From: an uncultured Armatimonadota bacterium
GTDB taxonomy: Bacteria > Armatimonadota > Fimbriimonadia > Fimbriimonadales > Fimbriimonadaceae
Assembly (NCBI GenBank): GCA_903927025.1
Contig: CAIYLG010000019.1
Coordinates: forward strand, 61,795 to 125,794
Reading direction: 5' to 3'
Length of the DNA stretch: 64,000 bases
Position numbers and translations under genes: made by a program. Under the pieces are notes generated by a model, which was not told where the DNA came from, searched no databases, and saw only the letters and a list, made by a program, of their open reading frames with translations. This document shows, one piece after another, positions 1-7,866 of the stretch. Within the stretch, counting starts at the first letter, position 1, and every line of letters starts with the position of its first letter.

Positions 1-1
1 T

Positions 2-559
2 ATTGCCAAGACTCGACCAGATGCGAGGATCGCTCTCAGCGTTACGGCGCCGTCGCTGCTGGAGGATGCCCTCACGAAGCATGGGGCGCACGTGATTCGA
101 ACCAAATCCGACACACGCAGCCTGATGAACAGCAGCCTAGAAGAGAACGTCATGTTCGCGGGTGACGAGAACGGCGGGTTCATCTTCCCTGCCCTTCACC
201 CGGGTTTTGATGCACCGTTCAGCTTCGGAATGCTTGTAACCATGCTTCAGGAGACGGGCCTCTCCGTCAGCGAAGTTTCTGGCGAGCTGCCTGTATTCAA
301 GCTGGCGTACGAGCAGGTTCGAGTGCCTTGGGAATCCAAGGGATCTGTGATGCGCAAAATCTCGGAGGAGAGCCGGCCCGGTTCTCACGTCGAGCTCCTG
401 GACGGAATCAAGATCTACGACAACGACTCGTGGGTGCTGGTCCTTCCTGACTCCCTAGAACCGGTGTTCCACGTCTATGCCGAGTCCCCGGAGGCTGATG
501 CCAGCCAGGCAATGGTGGAACACTATGTTAAGAAGATTGAGGGGCTAATCACTCCCTAG
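2..559 (+). CDS. Phosphomannomutase/phosphoglucomutase-type alpha-D-phosphohexomutase, C-terminal part
   Basis: The frame is open from the first bases of the window, so this is the C-terminal ~185 residues of a longer gene; the listed ATG at 92 is internal. The motif GDENGGFIFP matches the sugar-binding loop of alpha-D-phosphohexomutases. The last domain carries LPDSLEPVFHVYAE where most family members have RPSGTEP for phosphate binding. That variant resembles the mutase half of mannose-1-phosphate guanylyltransferase/phosphomannomutase fusion proteins. The family interconverts hexose 6- and 1-phosphates in the cytoplasm for nucleotide-sugar and surface polysaccharide synthesis. An N-terminal nucleotidyltransferase domain may lie upstream but cannot be seen. 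The gene ends 4 bases into the stop of the convergent DUF4015 gene. Confidence 0.8.
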   Translation: MAKTRPDARIALSVTAPSLLEDALTKHGAHVIRTKSDTRSLMNSSLEENVMFAGDENGGFIFPALHPGFDAPFSFGMLVTMLQETGLSVSEVSGELPVFKLAYEQVRVPWESKGSVMRKISEESRPGSHVELLDGIKIYDNDSWVLVLPDSLEPVFHVYAESPEADASQAMVEHYVKKIEGLITP

Positions 560-1761
560 TGGACGTACTGCTCTTGGGCTGGTTTCGGCCCAAGAGACTC
601 GACGGCATAGGGATACCGGTTTTGGGCATTCCAGATCAGAAATCCTTGGTAGCCAACGTCCCGAGTCGCCTTGATCTGCGCCTTGAGCTCTTTGGCGGAA
701 TACTTCATCATGCCGCCGAGATTGAACGCCTGAAGCCATGGGCGAATCACCGTCTTGGGCAACCGTTTTTTATAGTCGTCCAATGACTTCTTGATGATCT
801 GATACGGCGCCTCATTGGGGTTCTTGATGCCGTACTCACCCTTCGCAAAGTGAGAGGGGTAGATCATCGGAGAGAGGACGTCAAACGAGGCGCTTACCTT
901 CTCCAGTTGCTGACCAATTCCTTCGTCACCCTTCGTGGAAGAGATGATGCCGAAGATGTCTACCGAGAACACCCCGTGTCGCTTATGGACTCGGTCACCA
1001 ATGAACTTCGTAAAGTCGGCGATAACGTCTGCATTCAGCCCATTTGCTCCGGATGGATAATCCTTCTTTGCAGGGAAGAACTGAGTTGCTGCCTTACCTT
1101 CACTTGGGAATCGCACGTAATCCAGCTGGATCTCCGGGAAGCCCATGTCGAGGGCAAAATCCACACAGGCGGCCAGGTATTCCCAGTTCTTCTTGTTGTA
1201 GGGGTCCAGCCAGTGGTTTCGCTTCCGGTCACTCCACACGCGATGATCGGGGAACTGGATCGCAAGCTCTGGGTGCTTCACCGTCACAAAGTTGTCTCGA
1301 AAACAGGCAATTCTGGCGATTGGCCAGACCTTGTGATCTTCAAACATTTTCATCATCGCGGCAGGCTTGGCGACTGCGATGTGGTTGGCACCCGAATCAT
1401 CGGCAAGGGGGATGCCAGTCTTGAAGTACATCTGGCCCTCATCCCGAACGTCCACGACTGCCGCATTGATCTCCGTTTTGTCTGTGATCGCCATCAATCG
1501 CGCGGTGCCAGTCTTGCTGCCCGCAACCCAGGCGGTCCAGTAAAGTCCCTTCACGTGGGCTGGCCGGTCAAAGTGGTAAGTGGGTAGGCCAGGTTTGGAC
1601 GGAGTGATGCCTGGTTTTGGCTTGGCGGCTGCCGGCCGAGATTTGGAAATCTTTCCGCCAGAATTCGATTCTTTATCAGAATTTGGCCGACCTGCGCAAG
1701 AATAGATACACGTCAAAGAAAGCAGCGCTAGGACTGCGCTGGATATCCGCACGGAGAGCAT
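556..1761 (-). CDS. Lipoprotein-like glycosyl hydrolase, DUF4015 family
   Basis: The body of this ~401-residue protein matches the putative glycosyl hydrolase family DUF4015, a TIM-barrel family related to the GH13-like domains of PgaB and PelA. Recognisable segments are the VKGLYWTAWVAG strand, VVDVRDEGQMYF, and the barrel strand MGFPEIQLDYVRFPSEG near residue 215, followed by VDIFG and DVLSPMIYPSHF. The N-terminus has a hydrophobic signal followed by IYSCAG, a poor lipobox. The ORF track starts at 1782; ATG at 1761 gives the better signal peptide and shares the CATATG palindrome with the divergent deacetylase gene. Neither start has a convincing Shine-Dalgarno sequence. The neighbouring deacetylases suggest work on an exported polysaccharide. 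The exact substrate is unknown. Confidence 0.75.
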   Translation of the reverse strand: MLSVRISSAVLALLSLTCIYSCAGRPNSDKESNSGGKISKSRPAAAKPKPGITPSKPGLPTYHFDRPAHVKGLYWTAWVAGSKTGTARLMAITDKTEINAAVVDVRDEGQMYFKTGIPLADDSGANHIAVAKPAAMMKMFEDHKVWPIARIACFRDNFVTVKHPELAIQFPDHRVWSDRKRNHWLDPYNKKNWEYLAACVDFALDMGFPEIQLDYVRFPSEGKAATQFFPAKKDYPSGANGLNADVIADFTKFIGDRVHKRHGVFSVDIFGIISSTKGDEGIGQQLEKVSASFDVLSPMIYPSHFAKGEYGIKNPNEAPYQIIKKSLDDYKKRLPKTVIRPWLQAFNLGGMMKYSAKELKAQIKATRDVGYQGFLIWNAQNRYPYAVESLGPKPAQEQYVH

Positions 1762-2673
1762 ATGAAAGTTAGAGCCAGCCATTGTCGGCGAGTCATTGTA
1801 CTAGGAATTCTTACAGCGACTCTGTCTTATTTATCTACAAGCGCAGAGGCTACTCTGCGAACCGTCGCGATAGGCACACAGCAGCGGGTGACGAACCGTC
1901 CAGCGAACCCAAACGGAGCTGTCTTCGTTGCTGAATACCACCACATTCGCAGCGGGAAGAACGACATGTTCCGCTCAGCGGATAACTTCCGACGCGACCT
2001 GGAGCAGTTTTACGCAATGGGCTTTCGGCCCGTTCTCGCCAGCGAATACCTGGCCAACCGAATCAACATCCCCTCTGGAGCTCTGCCACTCGTGATGACC
2101 TTTGATGACGCGGTACCAAGTCAGCTGCAATTGACCCCAACCGGACAGCCGACCCCTGACTGTGCCATCGGCATCTGGCAGGATTTTGCACGGCGCCACC
2201 CTGACTTTCCCGTTCGCGCCACCTTGTTCGTACTTCCAGATTCCATGTGGGGCCCCAAGAGGGACGTAAAGAGAAAGATCGACCTACTCAAGCGGCTTGG
2301 CTGTGAACTTGAGAATCACACCATCACCCATCCAAAGCTCAAGAAACTGACCGACGACAAAGTGATGGAAGAGTTGGGCAAAGCCGAGGATCGTTTGGCC
2401 TCCAATGGGCAGTCTGGCCCACATTCTCTGGCACTTCCATACGGCATCAGCCCCAAGAATGCCAACATCCTCAAGGGCTTCGACTGGCATGGCAACCGGA
2501 TTACATTTACTGGAGTTTTTCTGGTCGGAGCGAATCCTGCGCCGTCTCCAAACAGTCCGAAATTCAATCGCTACCGTGTTCCAAGAATCATGGCTATTTC
2601 AGGTCCATACGGGATTGATTTCTGGCTCAAGAAGCTCTCCCAAGGCCAGGTTAAGCCTTACGTCCAGCCGTAG
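1762..2673 (+). CDS. Secreted polysaccharide deacetylase (NodB homology)
   Basis: A 303-residue protein with an N-terminal signal (basic start, then VIVLGILTATLSYLS and a cleavable AEA). The catalytic core shows MTFDDAVP, which holds the Asp-Asp metal and base residues, and ENHTITHP, the H-x3-H metal motif of NodB-type carbohydrate esterase family 4. Such enzymes remove N- or O-acetyl groups from surface polysaccharides outside the cytoplasmic membrane. GGAGAG lies about 5 bases upstream of ATG 1762. It is followed 21 bases later by a paralogue of the same architecture, so the two form a tandem duplication and probably one transcript. The divergent DUF4015 gene suggests a shared polysaccharide substrate. 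Confidence 0.85.
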   Translation: MKVRASHCRRVIVLGILTATLSYLSTSAEATLRTVAIGTQQRVTNRPANPNGAVFVAEYHHIRSGKNDMFRSADNFRRDLEQFYAMGFRPVLASEYLANRINIPSGALPLVMTFDDAVPSQLQLTPTGQPTPDCAIGIWQDFARRHPDFPVRATLFVLPDSMWGPKRDVKRKIDLLKRLGCELENHTITHPKLKKLTDDKVMEELGKAEDRLASNGQSGPHSLALPYGISPKNANILKGFDWHGNRITFTGVFLVGANPAPSPNSPKFNRYRVPRIMAISGPYGIDFWLKKLSQGQVKPYVQP

Positions 2674-2694
2674 CCGCGACCGAATCCTAAGCCG

Positions 2695-3639
2695 ATGAAA
2701 CTAGCACTCCTCAAGCTCGCCTCTTCGCTAGGGCGTACTTCTTCCCTCTCTCCTGTGTTGTTCGCATGCGCGACGGGTTGTGGTTCCCACCAGACGACCA
2801 AGGCTCCTGCCGTCAAAGCCGTCCCCAAACAAGAAGACACCGCTCCCAAGCGTGTTTCCAATCGCCCTGCCAATCTCATGGGTAGGGTTTATGTGGCCGA
2901 GTATCACCATATCCGCGCGGGTAGAGGGCCAATGTTCAGAACCCCGAAGCAGTTTCGGGCAGACCTGAATCTGTACTACAAGATGGGCTTTCGGCCGGTG
3001 TTGGCAAGCGAATACCTTGCCAATAAGATGCCGCTGGCACCCGGTGCCTCGCCCGTGGTGATGACATTTGACGACTCTAACCCCAGCCAGATTCAACTCA
3101 CCAAAACCGGTGAAGTCGATCCGAGGTCTGCAGTGGGCATCTGGATGGAGTTCGCAAAGACCCACCCGGACTTCCCAGTTCACGGGACATTCTTTGTGCT
3201 GCCGGGAAGCCTCTGGGGCAAAAAGAAACAGGCGAAGGAGAAGGTCAAGCTGCTCCTTTCAATGGGCTCAGAACTTGCGAATCACACAATGTCCCACCCG
3301 TTCCTCAACCATTGCTCAGACGCCAAGGTGAAATACGAAGTTGCCACCTGCAACTTCCGCCTTGATGCACTCGGTCAACCAGGCCCGCACACTTTGGCGG
3401 TGCCGTACGGCGAGTTCCCTCGGCACAGCTCGATCCTCAAAGGGTTCACCTACAAGGGTAAGCAAGTAGAGTTCAGCGGCGTCTTCATGGCCTGGGGCGG
3501 CCCCGCCCGGTCTCCCAATGACCCCAAGCTCAATCGCTACAAAATCCCCCGCATGATGGCCGTCAACGAAGAGGACAGCATCGAGAACTACATCAAGACA
3601 ATCAAGAAGGGCCACTACAAGCCCTACGTCCAGCCGTGA
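2695..3639 (+). CDS. Polysaccharide deacetylase lipoprotein, tandem paralogue
   Basis: A 314-residue paralogue of the preceding gene, colinear over almost its whole length: VAEYHHIR, MGFRPVLASEYLAN, then MTFDDSNPSQIQLT and ANHTMSHP for the NodB metal centre. Both proteins end in KPYVQP. The N-terminus has a hydrophobic stretch ending FACATGCGS, a good lipobox, so this copy is probably a lipoprotein while the first looks secreted. The two could therefore act on the same polymer at different places, membrane-anchored and free. The gene starts 21 bases after the first deacetylase and is followed by a hairpin-rich repeat. Confidence 0.85.
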   Translation: MKLALLKLASSLGRTSSLSPVLFACATGCGSHQTTKAPAVKAVPKQEDTAPKRVSNRPANLMGRVYVAEYHHIRAGRGPMFRTPKQFRADLNLYYKMGFRPVLASEYLANKMPLAPGASPVVMTFDDSNPSQIQLTKTGEVDPRSAVGIWMEFAKTHPDFPVHGTFFVLPGSLWGKKKQAKEKVKLLLSMGSELANHTMSHPFLNHCSDAKVKYEVATCNFRLDALGQPGPHTLAVPYGEFPRHSSILKGFTYKGKQVEFSGVFMAWGGPARSPNDPKLNRYKIPRMMAVNEEDSIENYIKTIKKGHYKPYVQP

Positions 3640-3679
3640 GCATGCTGTTGCTCATGTCGGGACGAAGGGCTTGCCGGGT

Positions 3680-3737
3680 GGGCGCGCGGACATTTATTCC
3701 GCATCAAGAAAGGGGTTTCAACCCCGTCGTTGTAGGT
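3680..3737 (+). repeat. Dispersed structured repeat, copy 1
   Basis: Starts with GGGCGCGCGGA, then a hairpin GCGGA-catttat-TCCGC and a second hairpin GGGGTT-tc-AACCCC, ending with GTTGTAGGT. The same order of elements recurs at 26479-26536, and the first hairpin recurs on the minus strand at 46319. It lies in the 236 bases between the second deacetylase and the convergent MBL gene. No gene is supported in that gap. Confidence 0.7.
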
Positions 3738-3875
3738 TCCTGGAGGTTCCTCCACGCGCTCCAACTGTGTCAGTTAGAGATGAACGGCGGCGGGGGTATG
3801 GCCGTCCTGGCCATGGGTTGCGCCCGCCAATCCGTTGGCATGGGTTAAGACGCAAACGTTGAGTGGAAAGCACCT

Positions 3876-4682
3876 TCAAATTTCGATGAGCATCCCATCG
3901 AAACCAGGCTCAATTCCGTGTGGCTGCAGGGTCTGCTCGAGGTCACAGTGGCGAGCATTGCCATGGTGGCTGTGGTGAGTGGTGACGACCTTGGAGGACG
4001 CTGTGAGCACACCAGTGGCTCTTAGGCGAGAAATCACGCTGAGGACGCCTTCAATGTTGAGATGCCCTTTGTAGGTTGACTCCACAAACCCGTCTGAGCA
4101 CTCGATAATCAGCAGATCCAGTGGATAGCGCTTCAAGAATTCAAACGTCTCTTCAGGCCAAATCCCTGTGTCGGTGGCGTACAGCAGGGTTTTGCCATCC
4201 GCCTGGACGATCAGGTTGTGGCAGTCCTCATCTTCGATATGGGTCGCCCGGATCGGCGTAATCAGGTACCGACCATGCTGAAACGACTCGAAGCTCTTGG
4301 TCTCCATGATCTCCAGCGGCCAATCTGGATATCGATCCAAAATCTCCCGGGAAACAACAGCGTTCGCGTAGATCGTGTAGGGCAGGTGATCTAGTTCAGT
4401 GAACGGATACAGCGCGTACTGCAGCTCGTTGACGGCGATATGGTCGTCGTCGCTGTGCGTGAACACGAGACCGGTCCAATCCCGAGCATCAAGTCCGGCC
4501 TGCTGAAGCTGGACGATGGTCTCGGGCGGCAGGTCAATCTTGAGACCGTCGTCAATAATCGCCGCCGTTCGACTTCGAACATCTTTCCCCCCGTTGGCAC
4601 GGGCATACCGGCTCACCATGTCGTCTCCGAAGAAACCGGGAATTCCGTCTGCCGCGCCTGTGCCAAGGAGTCGAATGTTCAT
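3876..4682 (-). CDS. MBL-fold metallo-hydrolase (PhnP-like)
   Basis: A 268-residue metallo-beta-lactamase fold protein. It begins with the family's first strand MNIRLLGTGAADGIPGF and has FTHSDDDHIAVNE near residue 75, a variant of the THxHxDH metal-binding motif with Asp in place of the middle His. ATHIEDEDCHN, LLYATDTGIWPEE and VTTHHSHHGNARHCD supply further probable ligands. Members related to PhnP and RNase Z hydrolyse phosphodiesters, but the substrate cannot be read from the sequence. The next gene in the same direction (DUF1015) ends only 7 bases upstream, so the two are probably co-transcribed. Confidence 0.75.
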   Translation of the reverse strand: MNIRLLGTGAADGIPGFFGDDMVSRYARANGGKDVRSRTAAIIDDGLKIDLPPETIVQLQQAGLDARDWTGLVFTHSDDDHIAVNELQYALYPFTELDHLPYTIYANAVVSREILDRYPDWPLEIMETKSFESFQHGRYLITPIRATHIEDEDCHNLIVQADGKTLLYATDTGIWPEETFEFLKRYPLDLLIIECSDGFVESTYKGHLNIEGVLSVISRLRATGVLTASSKVVTTHHSHHGNARHCDLEQTLQPHGIEPGFDGMLIEI

Positions 4683-4689
4683 GGCTCTG

Positions 4690-5967
4690 TCAAAAGTCGT
4701 TCAAGCTCCAGATTATGAGGCCGCTCAGGATTTTCGGATAATAGTAGGTACTTTTCTGGGGCATCTTTTCCCCACATTGAGCAATTTCCTGCATATCTGC
4801 CACCGACGGAGGGTTCATCAGGAACGCTGCAGCAGAACCAGAGTCCGGTGCGGCGACCGCTTCTTCCGCATCGCGGGTGTAGGCGATCTGCTCCAATCCC
4901 TTAATGCCCAGCAGCTTCTCGAGGATAACGCGATGAAGAACCGTCACGTCCAGGGCCTTTAGCGCGTCGCCCTCTTCTGCATCATTCATGGCGACGGCCG
5001 TACCTGGCACCTTTTCCACAAGGACATACCCCTTGTTTCCTGGGAGAGCAAGGCCAAACGCGCGAGAGCCAGAAGCGTGAATCTTCTCGATCTCCGCCAT
5101 GAGGCTTTCCCCAGAAACTTCCCTGAGGTCGTACACCGTTGAAAGCCGCTGGATCAGTTCATCTGGCCCAAACGGCAGAGTTTTCAGAATTCGATGGGTC
5201 GGCAGCAGGACGAGCCCAGGGTCCGAGATGGAGCAGAGCGCCATCATCAGATAGTCCTCAGGGATCAGGTCCGACTTCTCGCCCTGCGACTGTCGATACG
5301 CCAAAGCCGTTTCATATCGATGATGGCCGTCTGCGATCCAGACCTTTCGATCCGCGAGCAGGTCTACCAAAGCTTTGACGGCAGTTTCGTCGGTAATCGG
5401 CTCCAGTTCGTGATCGACTCCTTCATCGGAGTGGGTATCCACCTTCTCTGTCACAGGCGCGGCCAGAATCGCTTTCAGGACGTCGCTGTTGGCATCCTCA
5501 TAGAGGCCAAAGATGCACTCCAAGTGCGATCTCGTTGCCTCAAGGATGCGCATTCGATCCTCTTTGTGCTTCGGGAATGTCTGCTCGTGCGGCAACACGA
5601 TCCCCTTGTCGTACGGCTCTACTTTGATCAGTGCAATCATCGCCGTCCGCGAGAAAGCATCCGGGATTCCCGGAAGATGAAAGTGCTGGGTGTATCGATA
5701 GATGGCTGGCTTTGCCTCTGGCGATAGAGCTCCTTCCTGTCTCCATGCGGTCAGGAGGGCCGCGCTGCGTGCGTACTTGATGTACTTGCTGCGATCGTCT
5801 TCCTTCTGTTCAGGGAGCGTCAGGTGAACGACGTTGTGAGGGTTGCGGGCAGCATACTCGTCACGCTGAGCAGCCGAGAGAACATCGTACGGCGGCGCCG
5901 TAAGCGAATCAATGGGGCCAGCCCCAGAAGAAAACCGAAGCCCCTTAAAGGGCCGAATCGACGCCAT
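4690..5967 (-). CDS. DUF1015 family protein
   Basis: From ATG 5967 the protein has 425 residues, the normal size for DUF1015, and begins MASIRPFKGLRF, the typical family start. TAPPYDVLS, NPHNVVHLTLPE, VWIADGHHRYETAL and FLMNPPSVADM are family hallmarks. The ORF track extends the frame to 6348, but that part overlaps the divergent prenyltransferase gene and should be discarded. AGAGG sits just upstream of ATG 5967. The function of DUF1015 proteins is not established; the conserved GHHRYETA segment suggests an enzyme. It is 51 bases from the divergent GTG of the polyprenyl synthase. Confidence 0.85.
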   Translation of the reverse strand: MASIRPFKGLRFSSGAGPIDSLTAPPYDVLSAAQRDEYAARNPHNVVHLTLPEQKEDDRSKYIKYARSAALLTAWRQEGALSPEAKPAIYRYTQHFHLPGIPDAFSRTAMIALIKVEPYDKGIVLPHEQTFPKHKEDRMRILEATRSHLECIFGLYEDANSDVLKAILAAPVTEKVDTHSDEGVDHELEPITDETAVKALVDLLADRKVWIADGHHRYETALAYRQSQGEKSDLIPEDYLMMALCSISDPGLVLLPTHRILKTLPFGPDELIQRLSTVYDLREVSGESLMAEIEKIHASGSRAFGLALPGNKGYVLVEKVPGTAVAMNDAEEGDALKALDVTVLHRVILEKLLGIKGLEQIAYTRDAEEAVAAPDSGSAAAFLMNPPSVADMQEIAQCGEKMPQKSTYYYPKILSGLIIWSLNDF

Positions 5968-6017
5968 AGCCTCTGAGTCTACCAGCGCCTTCCCTTCACG
6001 ACGGTAGACTCGGACGC

Positions 6018-6893
6018 GTGGGGTTCGATACACATCTAAAGGCCTATGCTGAGCTCGTTGACGGGCGCATGGCTCAGCTTCTTCCATCGGCAGATGCGGT
6101 GCCTCAAAAGCTTCACGAGGCGATGCGCTACAGCTGTCTGGCGCCTGGCAAGCGGATGCGTCCAGCCCTGGCGATGGCCTCGGCCGTAGCGTTCGGTAAA
6201 GACGCCGACTTTGTGGTTGACGCTGGATGCGCCATTGAGTTCGTTCATTGCTTCTCGCTGATCCACGACGACTTACCGGCCATCGACAACGATGACTTGC
6301 GACGCGGGGTACCCACTTGTCACGTAAAGTTCGGCGAAGCGGTCGCAATTCTTGCCGGGGACGGCCTTTTTGCCCTCGCCTTTGACACCCTTGCCAACGG
6401 CCCGTGGCCGGCAGAGGCCCGCATCCGAGCGGTTGCCTCGCTCACGAAAGCCACCGGCTCAGACGGGCTGGTAGGTGGTGAAACTCTCGACATCCTCTCC
6501 GAGGGGCAGGAGATCAGCTTCGAGACGCTTCAGATCATCCACCGCCGCAAGACTGGCTCCCTGATTGCCGCATCCTGCGAGATAGGCGCTCTCCTTGCTG
6601 GGGCCACCCCAGAGCAGTCTTGCCGGATGTACGAATACGGTGCCGCTGTCGGCCTCGCCTTCCAGATTGCGGACGACCTTCTTAACGAAACGTCAACGCC
6701 CGAGAAGCTGGGCAAGGCGGCAGGGTCCGATCGGGAGAGAGGCAAGGCGACCTATCCCGCGATGATAGGACTGGAAGCAAGCCGCAAGGCAGCCGAAGAT
6801 GCGGTTCAGCACGGCATCTGTTGCCTTGAAGGACTCGAAAACACCGAATTCCTGGTGGATATCGCGAAGTACTCCATTCACCGGCTCTACTAG
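6018..6893 (+). CDS. ispA: Short-chain polyprenyl diphosphate synthase (farnesyl/geranylgeranyl type)
   Basis: A 291-residue all-helical prenyltransferase. The first Asp-rich motif is DDLPAIDNDDLRRG near residue 83, the bacterial IspA form with two extra residues inside the motif. It is preceded by GKRMRPAL for diphosphate binding. The second motif is degenerate: FQIADDLLNE instead of DDxxD, followed by the usual KLGKAAGSD and GKATYPAM. The enzyme condenses isopentenyl diphosphate with allylic diphosphates to C15 or C20 products for quinones, carotenoids and undecaprenyl phosphate. The start is GTG at 6018. The product chain length is not certain. Confidence 0.85.
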   Translation: MGFDTHLKAYAELVDGRMAQLLPSADAVPQKLHEAMRYSCLAPGKRMRPALAMASAVAFGKDADFVVDAGCAIEFVHCFSLIHDDLPAIDNDDLRRGVPTCHVKFGEAVAILAGDGLFALAFDTLANGPWPAEARIRAVASLTKATGSDGLVGGETLDILSEGQEISFETLQIIHRRKTGSLIAASCEIGALLAGATPEQSCRMYEYGAAVGLAFQIADDLLNETSTPEKLGKAAGSDRERGKATYPAMIGLEASRKAAEDAVQHGICCLEGLENTEFLVDIAKYSIHRLY

Positions 6894-6927
6894 ACCCAGG
6901 TCGCTCAGCGGTAATCTTGGCGACAAT

Positions 6928-7866
6928 ATGGCGACCTGGAGCCTCGACTCGACTCGTGAAACTGTTCATGGCCACTTCAGCCGTGATCTCAAGCCGATCC
7001 TAACCATCGATTCTGGAGACCGTGTCGATTTCAGGACGCTGGACGCACGATGGTACACCGAGCCTCACGCGTCCCCATCCGCACCGCAGCCACCCAGAAT
7101 TGAGCCGAGGGATCCGGTTCTCGATGCGGGGCACTGCCTGGTCGGCCCCGTCTACATCAACGGTGCTCAGCCGGGCATGACGCTGGAAGTGCAGATTCAT
7201 GAGATCGAAATTGGCTCCTGGGGCTGGACCGTCGCCGGCTTTCCCAGCAGGGCCAACGACCGACTCGAAGTCGGGGATAAGTTCACCTACCACCTGTGGT
7301 CGCTCGACAGTGCCCAGCAGACCGCCCAAAACCAGTTCGGCACCGAGATCTCCCTGAACCCGTTCATGGGAGTGATGGGGATGCCCACGGACGAAGAGGG
7401 CGTACTCTCCACCGCACCTCCGCGCTTTACCGGCGGCAATATGGACTGTAAGGAGCTTCTCGCAGGCACGACGCTGTATCTTCCAATCGCGGTCCCAGGG
7501 GGGCTGTTCTCAGTGGGAGACGGCCACGCCGCCCAAGGCGACGGCGAAGTCTGCGGGACTGCTATCGAGTGCCCAATGGAACGTGTCAGCCTAACTTTCC
7601 GAGTCCACCCAGAGATGTCACTCACGACCCCGCGCATCCGGACCAGCGACTCCTGGATGTGCCTAGGTTTCCACGAGGATCTCCACGAAGCGACGATGAT
7701 CGCCCTAAGCGACATGATGGACCTGATGAGCGTCGAATACGGCATCAGCCGATCTGACGCTATCGCCCTCGCCAGCCTCGTCGTCGATATGCGAGTCACC
7801 CAGATCGCCAACGGGGTGAATGGCGTTCACGCAGTCCTCAAGGACTCCGCCATCCGAAAGGTCTAA
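6928..7866 (+). CDS. Acetamidase/formamidase family protein
   Basis: From ATG 6928 the protein has 312 residues and matches the FmdA/AmdA family: VDFRTLDARW near the start, GHCLVGPVYINGAQPGMTLEV, FMGVMGMPTDEEG, RFTGGNMDCKEL, LPIAVPGGLFSVGDGHAAQGDGEVCGTAIE and the SRSDAIALASLVVDMRVTQ tail. These enzymes hydrolyse short amides such as formamide or acetamide to ammonia and the acid in the cytoplasm, using a zinc centre. The listed ORF start at 6799 runs back into the end of ispA and is not used. The stop overlaps the stop of the convergent oxidoreductase gene by 4 bases. Confidence 0.88.
   Translation: MATWSLDSTRETVHGHFSRDLKPILTIDSGDRVDFRTLDARWYTEPHASPSAPQPPRIEPRDPVLDAGHCLVGPVYINGAQPGMTLEVQIHEIEIGSWGWTVAGFPSRANDRLEVGDKFTYHLWSLDSAQQTAQNQFGTEISLNPFMGVMGMPTDEEGVLSTAPPRFTGGNMDCKELLAGTTLYLPIAVPGGLFSVGDGHAAQGDGEVCGTAIECPMERVSLTFRVHPEMSLTTPRIRTSDSWMCLGFHEDLHEATMIALSDMMDLMSVEYGISRSDAIALASLVVDMRVTQIANGVNGVHAVLKDSAIRKV

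Noticed and set aside
850-1587. 245-codon plus-strand ORF
   Set aside because: Lies entirely antisense to the DUF4015 gene, has no domain, and is a shadow of its codon structure.
3640-3862. Two plus-strand ORFs after the second deacetylase
   Set aside because: They run through the structured repeat and have no domain or conserved frame.
4690-6348. 552-residue version of the DUF1015 protein
   Set aside because: The extra N-terminal part overlaps the divergent ispA gene and has no similarity to DUF1015; ATG 5967 gives the family's usual start.
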